The notes beneath the pieces are model-generated. The model saw nothing but the letters and a program-made list of their open reading frames with translations. It ran no database searches and was not told the DNA's origin. The position numbers and the translations under genes were made by a program. Of a stretch of DNA of 64,000 nucleotides, positions 50,597 to 61,485 are shown in pieces. The stretch covers positions 62,001 to 126,000 of the forward strand of contig NZ_JAVFJK010000005.1 of NCBI RefSeq assembly GCF_030908215.1. Reading direction: 5' to 3'. Positions within the stretch are counted from its first letter, which is position 1. Every line of letters starts with the position of its first letter. The stretch comes from Sinomonas sp. ASV486 (lineage in GTDB: Bacteria > Actinomycetota > Actinomycetes > Actinomycetales > Micrococcaceae).

Positions 50597-52090
50597 GTGT
50601 CCGACAACATCGCTGTCACCCCCGAGCGCGAGCAGCAGCTGCTCGCGAAGGTTCCCACCGGCCTGCTGATCAATGGCGAGTGGCGCGAGGCCACGGGCGG
50701 GAAGAAGTTCGCGGTCGAGGACCCTGCGACGGGCAAGACCCTCCTCGAGATCGCGGACGGCACGAGCGAGGACGCCATGGCCGCGCTCGACGCCGCCGCC
50801 GCTGTCCAGGCCTCGTGGGCCCGCACCGCGCCGCGGGTGCGCGGCGAGATCCTGCGCCGCGCCTTCGACCTCGTGACCGAGCGCGCCGAGGATTTCGCGC
50901 TGCTCATGACCCTCGAGATGGGCAAGCCGCTTCCCGAGTCGCGCGGCGAGGTCACCTACGGTGCCGAGTTCCTGCGCTGGTTCTCAGAGGAAGCTGTGCG
51001 CGACTACGGCCGCTACCTCACGACGCCCGAGGGCAAGAACAAGATCCTCGTGACGCGCAAGCCCGTAGGCCCGGCGCTGCTCATCACGCCTTGGAACTTC
51101 CCGCTCGCCATGGCGACCCGCAAGGTGGGCCCGGCGCTCGCCGCGGGCTGCACGGTGATCATCAAGCCGGCCAAGTTCACGCCGCTGACCACGCAGCTGT
51201 TCGCCTCGGTGCTCGTCGAGGCGGGTGTGCCTGCAGGTGTGGTGAACGTCGTTTCGTCGTCTTCCGCGTCGAGCATCTCGGGCCCCCTCATGAAGGACCA
51301 CCGTCTACGGAAGGTCTCCTTCACGGGCTCCACCCCGGTGGGCCGCAGGCTCATGGCGGACGCAGCCCAGAACGTGCTGCGCACGTCGATGGAGCTCGGC
51401 GGCAACGCGCCGTTCATCGTCTTCGAGGACGCGGACCTGGACAAGGCCGTCGAGGGTGCGATGGCCGCGAAGATGCGCAACATGGGCGAGGCCTGCACGG
51501 CCGCGAACCGCTTCCTGGTCCAAGACTCCGTTGCCGAGGAGTTCACCCAGAAGTTCGCCGCCGCGATGGCCGCACTCAAGCCGGGCCGTGGCACTGAGAC
51601 GGCCTCGAACGTGGGACCGCTCATCGACGGTGGCGCCCGCAAGGACGTCCACGCGCTCGTGACGGAAGCTGTCGCCTCCGGTGCGACGCTCGCCACGGGC
51701 GGCGCGGTGGTCGACGGCGACGGCTACTTCTACCAGCCCACCGTGCTGGCCAACGTCCCCCACGACGCCGAGATCCTCCGCAACGAGATCTTCGGCCCGG
51801 TTGCCCCGGTCACGACGTTCGCGACCGAGGAGGACGCCATCCGCCTCGCCAACGCAAGCGAGTACGGCCTCGCCTCGTACCTGTACACGCGCGACTACGC
51901 CCGCATGTTCCGTGTGGCCGAGCAGATTGAGTTCGGCATGGTCGGCTTCAACGCCGGCGTCATCTCCAACGCGGCTGCGCCGTTCGGCGGCGTCAAGCAG
52001 TCCGGTCTGGGCCGCGAGGGCGGCTCCGAGGGCATTGCGGAGTACACGACGACGCAGTACATCGGCATCGCGGATCCTTACGCGGTCTGA
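50597..52090 (+). CDS. gabD: NAD(P)-dependent succinate-semialdehyde dehydrogenase
   Basis: Oxidises succinic semialdehyde to succinate, the last step of the GABA shunt. 497 aa; GAAGGAG before the GTG. ALDH motifs: TPWNFPLAMATRKVGPALAAG (cofactor), SFTGSTPVGR, MELGGNAPFIVFEDAD (catalytic Glu) and MGEACTAANRF (catalytic Cys), and FGGVKQSGLGREGG. GEACTAANR is the SSADH-type active-site context. No GABA transaminase is nearby. It breaks the rsmI-tatD synteny and its 3' end is duplicated downstream. Confidence 0.93.
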   Translation: MSDNIAVTPEREQQLLAKVPTGLLINGEWREATGGKKFAVEDPATGKTLLEIADGTSEDAMAALDAAAAVQASWARTAPRVRGEILRRAFDLVTERAEDFALLMTLEMGKPLPESRGEVTYGAEFLRWFSEEAVRDYGRYLTTPEGKNKILVTRKPVGPALLITPWNFPLAMATRKVGPALAAGCTVIIKPAKFTPLTTQLFASVLVEAGVPAGVVNVVSSSSASSISGPLMKDHRLRKVSFTGSTPVGRRLMADAAQNVLRTSMELGGNAPFIVFEDADLDKAVEGAMAAKMRNMGEACTAANRFLVQDSVAEEFTQKFAAAMAALKPGRGTETASNVGPLIDGGARKDVHALVTEAVASGATLATGGAVVDGDGYFYQPTVLANVPHDAEILRNEIFGPVAPVTTFATEEDAIRLANASEYGLASYLYTRDYARMFRVAEQIEFGMVGFNAGVISNAAAPFGGVKQSGLGREGGSEGIAEYTTTQYIGIADPYAV

Positions 52091-52221
52091 CGGCGATGCC
52101 CGACCCCGGCGGGCGGAGGGACAGCACCGCATCGCGGATCCCTACGCGGTCTGACGGCGATGCCCGACCCCGGCGGGCGGAGGGACAGCACCGCATCGCG
52201 GATCCCTACGCGGTCTGACGG
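52067..52221 (+). repeat. 64-bp tandem repeat triplicating the end of gabD
   Basis: Two complete 64-bp units (52067-52130, 52131-52194) and a third of about 27 bp (52195-52221). Each begins ATCGCGGATCC and contains the last codons of gabD (ADPYAV) and its TGA. The first copy differs by one base (CTTA for CCTA), silent in the protein. The repeat fills the gap up to the stop codon of the convergent transglutaminase gene. Confidence 0.95.
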
Positions 52222-52224
52222 GCG

Positions 52225-54573
52225 CTAGTCCCTCTTCCGCCGCCACGCGCGCCGCGCCATGGAGCGCACCCTGGCCCCCGCAGCCCTGGCCGCGGGGGCC
52301 AGTCGCGTCGCGGCACGCCGCAGCCAGGCGAAGGACGACGGCGGGAGCGCGGCGATGCGGGCGCGGTGCACGGGGCGCTGGGCGAGCCGCCCGGCGCGGT
52401 GCACCTCGGTGACGGCGGCGCGGGCTGCGTCCTCGTCGGCCTCATAGCCCGGGCGGCCGAACTCCTGCCGCTCGTATTCGGCGGTGAGGGTATCGAGCGC
52501 GCGATGCAGCCCGCCGTCGTCCGCGCCCCACGCACCGAGCCGGTGCGCATAGGTGCGCGGCGTGTCAGAAGGATCGGGAGCGAGGCCGTGGTCGAGCCCC
52601 ACCGCCTCGAGCTCTTCCCAGATCCCCCTCAGGCCGCGGTTGAGCCGGCGCCGGCGCTGCGCTGCCCGGACGCCTGCCGGGAGCGCGACGACGATGGCCA
52701 GGGCCAGCACGCCCAGCGCCGCGTAGAGCGCGGGGATCCAGGGCGTGGGCTCGGCGGGACCGGACACGGCCGGCGGGGTCACGACGGGCGCGGGGGAGGA
52801 CGTCTCGCCGTTCTGATTGGCGCGGAGACCGTCGTTGGGGTTGTCGAGATTGGTGCTTCCGCTGGCCCCGGCGGTGTCGGTGAAGGCGTACGAGGGGAGG
52901 ACGCCGCGGGACGGGGTGGGTTCGAAGGGGACCCAGCCGAGCCCCTGGAAGTACAGTTCGGGCCACGCGTGCGCGTCGCGGCCGTCGACCTGGTACTCGG
53001 GGAGCGCCCCTTCTGACGGCACCGTGACGGTCTGGCCGGTGGGGTGCCCGGGGGCGAATCCCACGGCGATCCTGCTCGGGATGCCGACGACGCGGGCCAT
53101 GACGGCCATCGCTGCGGCGAAGTGGATGCAGTACCCGGAGCGCTTCTGCAGGAACGTCTCGAGCACATCCATGCCTGTCCCGTCGTATCCGTCCTCGACG
53201 GGGGTCTTCTCGGAGTACTGGAAGGTGCGCAGCCATGTCTGGATCGCGAGCGCGCGCGCGTAGTTGGTCTGAGCCCCCTTGGTAACCTGCTCGGCGGCTG
53301 TCTGGACGCTCTGGGGGACGCCGCGGGGGACCTCGGCCGCGATGAGGTCGATGCCCCGCGGGCGCGTCGCTGCCGCACCGAGGGCCGCCGCCGTGAGCTG
53401 CGGCATGGCCGAGCGGACTGCGTAGAGCTGGTCTTGGCTGGACGCCGGCTGGCCCTTGACGCTCAGATCGCTCGGGTCCCACCCGAAGTCGCCGCGCACG
53501 CCGTCGAGCGCCTGCGGGGCGTAGGGGGCGGGCAGATAGGGGCTTGTGAAGTCGCCGGTGGTGATGACGGTGATCGTCGTGTTCGACGGCACGGTCGGGG
53601 CGGTCCCGTCCGTGATCTGAGTGATGGGCCGCTGGAGCTGGTCGTCGTGGTTCTCGGGTCCCCACGTGCTGCCGTTGAAGTCCTCCACCGTCACGGTGCG
53701 CAGGTACACCGGAGTCGGCGAATTGGTCGCGTACTTCAGGACGCCCAGGGCGTTGGAGCTGCGGAGGTCGCTGCCGAGGCTGATGAGGGGGTTCAGGCCC
53801 ACGTTCTGGCCGATGCTGTGGAGCCGGGCACCTTCGGGGAACGTGCCTCGGTCAAACCCGGGGATGATCTGGGGGATGACGAGGGCGCCGGCCACCACTG
53901 CGGCGAGGAGCACGGCGAGGCGTCCGGGGGAGAGCGCGGCCGCGGTGCGCTCGCCCGTGCCTGCGCCACTGCCTGCGCTCTTCCCTGCAGGCTCTGCGGA
54001 TCCCGCCGTGGCGAGGAGGCCGAGGTACCCCGCCGCGGACGCCGCGAACCCGACCGCCCCGACGCTCTCCGGCTTGAGGACCGCAGGGACCACGAGCACG
54101 GCGAGGATCGCCACCCCGGAGACCGCGGGCATGCGGCACGAGATGGCGATCGTCTCAGTGATGAGCGCAATGAGGCCGAGGGCACCGGCGGTGAGTGCAA
54201 CGATGCCGATATTCGGAGACGCGGGAACGGCGTCGAACGCGACCGTGCGCCAGGCCTGGTCCAAGGCCTCCTTGACCGCCCCGAGCGTGTCCGCCGTCGG
54301 AATGACGCCGAGGAGGCTCGTATCCCGGAAGAACATCGAGTCCATGCCGACGGTCCAGCCCACGAGGCCGGCCAGAGCCACGAGCACAGGGTGCCAGCGG
54401 AGCGTGCGGGCCAGCGTCGTGCCGGCGAGGACCGCGCCCACTACCACGAGGACGGGGTACAGCCAGGTCCAGCCGCGCAGCACGCCGCCATATCCGACCG
54501 ATCCGCCGCCGATCGCGACGGCAAGGAAGACCTCTGCCGGCACGTGCCGCCACTGGGCACCTCGGCGCCTCAT
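52225..54573 (-). CDS. TgpA-type transglutaminase membrane protein (DUF3488/DUF4129)
   Basis: 782 aa. Six helices at ~12-265 (DUF3488), an exported transglutaminase-like core (~300-560) with the catalytic Cys near 478 (RSGYCIHFAAAMAVMARVVG) and His near 533 (DGRDAHAWPELYFQ), a linker, one helix (~615) and a C-terminal DUF4129 (EYERQEFGRPGYEADEDAA). AAGGAGC precedes the ATG, which overlaps the DUF58 stop (ATGA). With MoxR and DUF58 it makes the widespread but poorly understood three-gene cluster; mycobacterial and Pseudomonas counterparts affect growth, and substrates are undefined. Confidence 0.93.
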   Translation of the reverse strand: MRRRGAQWRHVPAEVFLAVAIGGGSVGYGGVLRGWTWLYPVLVVVGAVLAGTTLARTLRWHPVLVALAGLVGWTVGMDSMFFRDTSLLGVIPTADTLGAVKEALDQAWRTVAFDAVPASPNIGIVALTAGALGLIALITETIAISCRMPAVSGVAILAVLVVPAVLKPESVGAVGFAASAAGYLGLLATAGSAEPAGKSAGSGAGTGERTAAALSPGRLAVLLAAVVAGALVIPQIIPGFDRGTFPEGARLHSIGQNVGLNPLISLGSDLRSSNALGVLKYATNSPTPVYLRTVTVEDFNGSTWGPENHDDQLQRPITQITDGTAPTVPSNTTITVITTGDFTSPYLPAPYAPQALDGVRGDFGWDPSDLSVKGQPASSQDQLYAVRSAMPQLTAAALGAAATRPRGIDLIAAEVPRGVPQSVQTAAEQVTKGAQTNYARALAIQTWLRTFQYSEKTPVEDGYDGTGMDVLETFLQKRSGYCIHFAAAMAVMARVVGIPSRIAVGFAPGHPTGQTVTVPSEGALPEYQVDGRDAHAWPELYFQGLGWVPFEPTPSRGVLPSYAFTDTAGASGSTNLDNPNDGLRANQNGETSSPAPVVTPPAVSGPAEPTPWIPALYAALGVLALAIVVALPAGVRAAQRRRRLNRGLRGIWEELEAVGLDHGLAPDPSDTPRTYAHRLGAWGADDGGLHRALDTLTAEYERQEFGRPGYEADEDAARAAVTEVHRAGRLAQRPVHRARIAALPPSSFAWLRRAATRLAPAARAAGARVRSMARRAWRRKRD

Positions 54574-55931
54574 GCCGAGCTCCTTTCTCCGCCGCCGTCC
54601 GTCATCCTTCCCTCGTTGGTCCGGCCCCGCGTCGGGGTGTCCCCGGTCAGAGCCGCCCAGACGCGGGCGGTCGACGAGCGGGGCGTCGCCTCGACGGCGA
54701 GCCATCCGCCGTCGCGCAACGCCTCGATGGATTCGCGGGAGGATCCTGTCCGTGGCGTGATGATGATAGCGAGAGCGCGTTCGGCAAAGCCGGCGGCCTG
54801 GACCAGCTGGAGTGCCTCGGCTCGCGTGGTCCGCCCCAGCACAGCCACGATCGGTCCGCGGTGCCGGTGTCCCTCGAGCCGGTCCAGGAGCCGGTCGCTG
54901 AATCCTTCCTCACCTGCGGACGCCTCGTGTGGGGTGAGGGCGGCGAGCCCCTCGGCGACCATAGCGAGGCCGTCGCGGCCGGAGTATTCGGGGAGGTCCG
55001 GTTCCGGCGCGGATGCCGAGCGGGCCAGGGCCAGCCCGCCGCTCGGCTCGAGGAGCCGCAGGGCATAGCCGAGGTCCGAGAGATGTGACGCTATGGACAT
55101 GACAGCCGTCACCGCCCATTCGAACGCGGGGGAGTCTGGGCCCTCGAGGTCGTCGCGCCCCGGCTGGGGAAAGGCCGAGCGCCGCAGGTCGACGACGAGC
55201 GTCGCCTCGGGGGAGACGGCCGATTCCTCCTGCCGGACCATGAGCTCGCCCTGCCGGGCCGTGGCGGCCCAGTGGACGCGGCGCATGGGATCGCCGTGGC
55301 GGTATTCGCGGGTCATGACGTCGTCGTCGCTCGGCATCGACTGGATGCGGGCGGCAATGGGGCCCTCGGCGCCGCGCAGCCCCGCGAGGACGGACGTGGC
55401 GAGGGGCACGGCGGCGGGCGTGACGGTGAGCGGCGCCGTCGAACCGATCCGGCTGTGGCGCTCGGCAAGGCCGAACGGGTCGGTGTGCCGCGCCTCGACC
55501 GGGCCTAGGGCAAAGACGCCGCGGCGCGGGCACGCGAGCTCGTAGCGGTAGTGGCTCGATCCATCGCGGGCGATCGACCGCCCGGGGTAGACGAACGACG
55601 GGCCCGTTCCGAGGGAATCGGGCAGCTGCTCCGCCATCGACATCCGGCCGGACAGGAGGCCGCTGTGGGCCAGTCCCAGCACCACCTCGGCGAGCTGCCC
55701 GGCCTCGACGACCTCGGGGCGGGGCTCGCGCCGCACGGTCATCGACGGCCGGATCAGGAGGTTGGAGAGGAAGGCCGCGGTGGGGATGAGCGCGAGGAAG
55801 ACAGCAAGGTGCAGGAGGTCCCGGCGGCCCATGATCTGGGCAGCTATGAGAGCCACGGCGGCCGCGGCCACGAAGCCCCAGCCGCGTGCAGTGAGGGTGC
55901 CCCGCCAATCGGTCCGGGGCGCCTCGCCCAC
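54570..55931 (-). CDS. DUF58 domain-containing protein
   Basis: 453 aa. Two N-terminal helices (~16-60), then a beta domain and the DUF58 core with REYRHGDPMRRVHWAATARQGELMVRQEE and a vWA-like MIDAS-type segment (LVVDLRRSA). Such proteins work with MoxR AAA+ ATPases, possibly in metal insertion or assembly of the partner. GTG start 9 nt after the MoxR stop codon; coupled to the transglutaminase gene by a 4-nt overlap. Confidence 0.93.
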   Translation of the reverse strand: MGEAPRTDWRGTLTARGWGFVAAAAVALIAAQIMGRRDLLHLAVFLALIPTAAFLSNLLIRPSMTVRREPRPEVVEAGQLAEVVLGLAHSGLLSGRMSMAEQLPDSLGTGPSFVYPGRSIARDGSSHYRYELACPRRGVFALGPVEARHTDPFGLAERHSRIGSTAPLTVTPAAVPLATSVLAGLRGAEGPIAARIQSMPSDDDVMTREYRHGDPMRRVHWAATARQGELMVRQEESAVSPEATLVVDLRRSAFPQPGRDDLEGPDSPAFEWAVTAVMSIASHLSDLGYALRLLEPSGGLALARSASAPEPDLPEYSGRDGLAMVAEGLAALTPHEASAGEEGFSDRLLDRLEGHRHRGPIVAVLGRTTRAEALQLVQAAGFAERALAIIITPRTGSSRESIEALRDGGWLAVEATPRSSTARVWAALTGDTPTRGRTNEGRMTDGGGERSSA

Positions 55932-55940
55932 GGTCCGCCC

Positions 55941-56999
55941 CTATCCTCGGCGGCGCACCGCGGGTGCCCCCGCGGCCGGGACTGGTACGGAATCCACGAG
56001 TGCCTTGAGGACCGCGGGGGCGGTGAGGCCGCTGCTGGCGGCACGCCGGTCCAGGACGAGGCGGTGGGTGAAGACCGCAGGTGCCATCGCGGCGACGTCG
56101 TCCGGCAGCACGAAGTCCCGCCCGGAGAGCGCAGCCCGGGCCTTGGCGGCGCGGAGCAGCTGGAGGACAGCGCGCGGGCTGGCTCCGAGACGGATGCGTT
56201 CACTTGAGCGTGTCGCCCTGCCCAGCGCCACCGTGTACTCCTTGACCGGGGCGGAGACGAAGACATCCTTGACGGTCGCCATCATCGAGCGGACTTCCGC
56301 GGCGTCGGCGACCGGCTCGACCTTGAGCAGAGGGGAGTCGGACTGGTGGTCCTCGAGCATCTCAGCCTCGGCGGCCGCGTCCGGATAGCCCATCGAGATG
56401 CGCGCCATGAAGCGGTCCCGCTGGGCTTCGGGGAGGGGGTAGGTGCCCTCCATCTCGATCGGATTCTGCGTGGCGACCACCATGAACGGCTCCCCGAGGG
56501 TGTAGGAGGTGCCGTCCACCGTCACCTGATGCTCCTCCATGCACTCGAGCAGCGCCGACTGGGTCTTCGCCGAGGCGCGGTTGATCTCGTCGCCGATTAC
56601 GATGTTGGCGAACACGGCGCCGGGCCGGAATTCGAATTGCCGCGTGGCCTGGTTGTAGATCGACACGCCGGTGACGTCGCTCGGAAGCAGGTCCGGGGTG
56701 AACTGGATGCGGCTCACCGAGCAGTCGATCGAACGGGCCAAGGTCTTTGCGAGCAAGGTCTTGCCCACGCCGGGAACGTCCTCGACCAAGAGGTGGCCCT
56801 GGGCGAGGAGCACGGTCAGCGCGAGCCGAGCGGCCTCGGCCTGACCGTCGATGACGGTGCCGATCGATGCGAGGATCCGCTCGCACGTGGCTTTGAAGCG
56901 TGCCGCGTCCATGGGCTCGGGGCGACCAGCGGTGTGGAGCGCGCGGAGGGGGCTCACCGACGCCGTTGCCCGATCGGTGCCGTTCTCGTGACCATCCAT
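55941..56999 (-). CDS. MoxR family AAA+ ATPase
   Basis: Chaperone-like ATPase, 352 aa; GGGAGGGG before ATG. Walker A VPGVGKTLLAK (~73-83), Walker B NIVIGDEINRASAKTQSALLE, sensor 1 VVATQNPIEMEGTYPLPEAQRDRF and a C-terminal lid with LGASPRAVLQLLRAAKARA. First of the MoxR-DUF58-transglutaminase operon and divergent from tatD; with DUF58 likely remodels a surface or metalloprotein target (inference). Confidence 0.95.
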   Translation of the reverse strand: MDGHENGTDRATASVSPLRALHTAGRPEPMDAARFKATCERILASIGTVIDGQAEAARLALTVLLAQGHLLVEDVPGVGKTLLAKTLARSIDCSVSRIQFTPDLLPSDVTGVSIYNQATRQFEFRPGAVFANIVIGDEINRASAKTQSALLECMEEHQVTVDGTSYTLGEPFMVVATQNPIEMEGTYPLPEAQRDRFMARISMGYPDAAAEAEMLEDHQSDSPLLKVEPVADAAEVRSMMATVKDVFVSAPVKEYTVALGRATRSSERIRLGASPRAVLQLLRAAKARAALSGRDFVLPDDVAAMAPAVFTHRLVLDRRAASSGLTAPAVLKALVDSVPVPAAGAPAVRRRG

Positions 57000-57098
57000 G
57001 TGTCCCCTCCCGACCCGCCGGAATGTGCCCTTCGTCACGCCTAGCTCCACGTTACCCGCTGCCGCGGCTTCGCGGACGGGCGCACTAGAGTTGAGGCC

Positions 57099-58067
57099 AT
57101 GTGTTCTGCCCATGCCCCTGCCGCCTACCGCTGGGCTGACGAGGCCGACGACGCCGCTGACGCTGCCGCCGGCCGCTCCGCCGAGGACAGCCCGGCCGGG
57201 CGCCGGGCGGCCACCGACGAGTCCGGACGCAGGCGGCGCCTCGAGTACCCGCCCGCGCCGGAGCCGCTGCCCGTGCCCGTCGTGGACAATCACACTCACC
57301 TGAACTTCCGGGATGGGCTCGTCGAGGTCGGCGTCAAGGAGGCGCTCGACGCCGCGGCCGCCGTGGGCGTGGACCGAGCCGTCCAGGTGGGCTGCGACCT
57401 TCCGTCCTCGCGCTTCACCGTCGAGGCGCTCGAGATCGACGCGAGGCTCCTGGGCGCCGTCGCCCTCCACCCCAACGACGCGCCGCTGTATGCCGCTCGC
57501 GGGGAGCTCGACGCGGCGTACGCCGAGATCGAGCAGCTCGCGCAGCACCCCCGCGTCCGGGCGATCGGCGAGACAGGCCTCGACTACTTCCGTTCAAAGG
57601 GCGATGCGCTCGCCGTCCAGGACAGCTCCTTCCGCTGGCACATCGACCTCGCGAAGCGGCTCGGCAAGACGCTCCAGATCCACGATCGCGACGCGCACGA
57701 CGACGTGGTGCGCATCCTCACCGAGGAGGGCGCACCCGAGCAGGTCGTCTTGCACTGTTTCTCGGGGGACGAGGAGCTCGCGCGGACCTGCAACGAGAAC
57801 GGCTGGTTCCTCTCCTTCGCGGGCACCTTCACGTTCAAGAACGCCGACAACCTCCGACGCGCCATCGCCATGGCAGAGCCGTCTCGGATCCTCGTCGAGA
57901 CCGACTCGCCGTTCCTCACTCCGCACCCGTACCGTGGCCGGCCCAACGCGAGCTACATGGTTCCGTACACCGTGCGCTCGATGGCCGAGGTGCTCGGGGC
58001 CGACCTCGCCGAGCTGTGCTCGAGGCTCTCGGCGAACACCGAGGAGGCGTACGGGTCCTGGACCTGA
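57099..58067 (+). CDS. tatD: TatD family metal-dependent hydrolase
   Basis: Amidohydrolase-fold 3'-5' exonuclease/deoxyribonuclease family. 322 aa, of which the first ~60 are an acidic/Arg-rich extension. Metal ligands: VDNHTHLNF (HxH), ETGLDYF (Glu), QIHDRDAHDDV (His), VLHCFSGD (His) and ETDSPFL (Asp). ATG start 7 nt after TAGAGT, no Shine-Dalgarno, leaderless. tatD-rpfB-rsmA-ispE is a conserved actinobacterial run. Confidence 0.95.
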   Translation: MCSAHAPAAYRWADEADDAADAAAGRSAEDSPAGRRAATDESGRRRRLEYPPAPEPLPVPVVDNHTHLNFRDGLVEVGVKEALDAAAAVGVDRAVQVGCDLPSSRFTVEALEIDARLLGAVALHPNDAPLYAARGELDAAYAEIEQLAQHPRVRAIGETGLDYFRSKGDALAVQDSSFRWHIDLAKRLGKTLQIHDRDAHDDVVRILTEEGAPEQVVLHCFSGDEELARTCNENGWFLSFAGTFTFKNADNLRRAIAMAEPSRILVETDSPFLTPHPYRGRPNASYMVPYTVRSMAEVLGADLAELCSRLSANTEEAYGSWT

Positions 58068-58116
58068 GCCGGGAAGGCCGCGAGCGGGCCATCAACGTGG
58101 CCGATCCGTGATCCGA

Positions 58117-59479
<1,363 letters not shown>

Positions 59480-59529
59480 GCACACGGTGTACCGGCGGAT
59501 CCGGCCGGCCGCGACGGTAGGATGCTCGG

Positions 59530-60423
59530 GTGACTGACGCCCCCGGTTCCCGCCCGCTCTTCGGCGCTGCCGACATCCGTGCCCTCGCGGACGAACTCGG
59601 GATCCGGCCCACGAAGACCCTCGGCCAGAACTTCGTGATCGACGGCAACACGATCCGCCGCATCGTGGCCGCCGCGAAGATCGATCCGGACGAGACCGTC
59701 CTCGAGGTGGGGCCCGGGCTCGGCTCGCTCACGCTCGGCCTGCTGGACGCGGCCGCGCGCGTCGTTGCCGTCGAGATCGACCCCGTCCTGGCCGGCAGAC
59801 TGCCGGCGACGGTCGCGCGGTGGCGACCGGACGCCGTCGGGCGCTTCGATCTCGTGCTCTCGGATGCGCTCAAGGTCACCGAGCTGCCCCGGGAGCCGAG
59901 CGCCGTCGTCGCGAATCTCCCGTACAACGTGGCCGTGCCGGTGGTCCTGCACCTGCTCGAGCATTTCCCGAGCCTCCGACATGGGCTCGTCATGGTCCAG
60001 GACGAGGTGGCGGACCGACTCGCGGCGCAGCCCGGGTCCAAGGTCTACGGCGTGCCGAGCGTCAAGGCCGCGTGGTACGGCACCATGCGCAAGGCCGGCG
60101 TGATCGGGATGAACGTCTTCTGGCCCGCCCCCAAGATCCACTCGGGGCTCGTGGGCTTCGTGCGGACCGAGCCGCCCGCCACGAGCGCGACCCGCCGCGA
60201 GGTCTTCGCGGTCATCGACGCGGCGTTCGCGCAGCGGCGGAAGACCCTGCGCGCGGCCCTCTCGGGATGGGCGGGCACTGGGGCGGAGGCCGAGCGCATC
60301 CTGCATGCCGCCGGCGTGGACCCGCAGGCGCGGGGCGAGGTGCTCGGCGTCGCCGACTTCGCGCGGATTGCTGAGCACAAGGACCCCGCGGCCGGGGCCG
60401 CGGAGACGGGCGCGGTCCGCTAG
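59530..60423 (+). CDS. rsmA: 16S rRNA (adenine(1518)-N6/adenine(1519)-N6)-dimethyltransferase
   Basis: KsgA; dimethylates two adjacent adenines in the 3' hairpin of 16S rRNA during 30S maturation. 297 aa. [36 protein letters not shown] (SAM loop), VEIDPVL and [13 protein letters not shown] (the NLPY catalytic motif) are present. GTG start 6 nt after TAGGAT, leaderless. ispE follows 10 nt downstream. Confidence 0.97.
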   Translation: MTDAPGSRPLFGAADIRALADELGIRPTKTLGQNFVIDGNTIRRIVAAAKIDPDETVLEVGPGLGSLTLGLLDAAARVVAVEIDPVLAGRLPATVARWRPDAVGRFDLVLSDALKVTELPREPSAVVANLPYNVAVPVVLHLLEHFPSLRHGLVMVQDEVADRLAAQPGSKVYGVPSVKAAWYGTMRKAGVIGMNVFWPAPKIHSGLVGFVRTEPPATSATRREVFAVIDAAFAQRRKTLRAALSGWAGTGAEAERILHAAGVDPQARGEVLGVADFARIAEHKDPAAGAAETGAVR

Positions 60424-60433
60424 CGTGGGAGCC

Positions 60434-61399
60434 ATGCGCACCCCTTCCGGCCCCGGCGGCCGTCCACGGTCCGTGAGGGTCCGGGCCCCGGGCAAGGTCA
60501 ATGTCTCGCTCCAGGTCGGTCCGCTCCGCCCCGACGGATACCACTCGGTGGCGAGCGTGTACCTCGCGGTGTCGCTCTTCGAGGAGGTCACGGCCACGAG
60601 CACACCCGGGACGGGTGTCACGGTGAGCCTGAGCCCCGCCAGCACGCTCGACGTCGACGCGCTCGAGATACCCCTCGACGAGCGGAATCTGGCCGTCAAG
60701 GCCGCCCGTCTCATGGCCGAGATGACCGAGGACCCGACCGGCGTTCACCTGACGATCACCAAGCGTGTACCCGTCGCCGGGGGAATGGGTGGGGGATCGG
60801 CCGACGCCGCGGCGGCGCTCCTCGCGTGTGACGCACTGTGGGGCTCGGGCTTGTCCAAGGAGGAGCTCGCGCACGTTGCGGCCGAGCTCGGAGCGGACGT
60901 GCCGTTCGCACTCCTGGGCGGCGCCGCCGTCGGGCTCGGCGTGGGGGACCAGCTCTCGCCCGCGCTCGCGACGAGCCGGTTCGACTGGGTTCTCGTGCCC
61001 GCCGACTTCGGGCTCAGCACGCCGCGCGTGTTCGCCGAGCTGGACCGCCTCCGCGACGAGGAAGGGATCGCTGTGCCCGAGCCCATCGACGTCGAGCCCG
61101 CGATCCTCGCCGCCCTCCGCACCGGCGATGCGGGCGGACTCTCCCATCTGCTCGTGAACGACCTCCAGCGCGCCGCGATCGGCCTCGCGCCGCAGCTGCG
61201 CGACACGCTCGGCTGGGCGGACTCCCACGGTGCGCTCGCCTCGATCGTCTCGGGCTCCGGGCCCACCATCGCGCTGCTTGCGCCCGACGCCGCCTCCGCC
61301 GAGGATCTCGCCGCGGAGTTGGCGCATCGCGGCGTCGAGGCCGTGGCCGTCCACGGGCCGGTGCCGGGAGCCAGGATCGTGAGCGACACCGTCCTCTGA
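60434..61399 (+). CDS. ispE: 4-diphosphocytidyl-2-C-methyl-D-erythritol kinase
   Basis: GHMP kinase of the MEP isoprenoid pathway; its products feed prenyl carriers such as those made by the cis-prenyltransferase of this window. 321 aa. VRAPGKVNVSLQVG, LDERNLAVKAARLM, PVAGGMGGGSADAAAALL (ATP loop) and a late SGSGPTIALL are diagnostic. ATG 7 nt after TAGCGT, no Shine-Dalgarno. Confidence 0.96.
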   Translation: MRTPSGPGGRPRSVRVRAPGKVNVSLQVGPLRPDGYHSVASVYLAVSLFEEVTATSTPGTGVTVSLSPASTLDVDALEIPLDERNLAVKAARLMAEMTEDPTGVHLTITKRVPVAGGMGGGSADAAAALLACDALWGSGLSKEELAHVAAELGADVPFALLGGAAVGLGVGDQLSPALATSRFDWVLVPADFGLSTPRVFAELDRLRDEEGIAVPEPIDVEPAILAALRTGDAGGLSHLLVNDLQRAAIGLAPQLRDTLGWADSHGALASIVSGSGPTIALLAPDAASAEDLAAELAHRGVEAVAVHGPVPGARIVSDTVL

Positions 61400-61485
61400 T
61401 CGCAGCGGTAGGCTTCTGTAGTCCCAATTCCCGGTCTGCCGGTCTTCGCGGTGTGGCTGGGCCCCCTAAGTGAGGATCCTGATCC

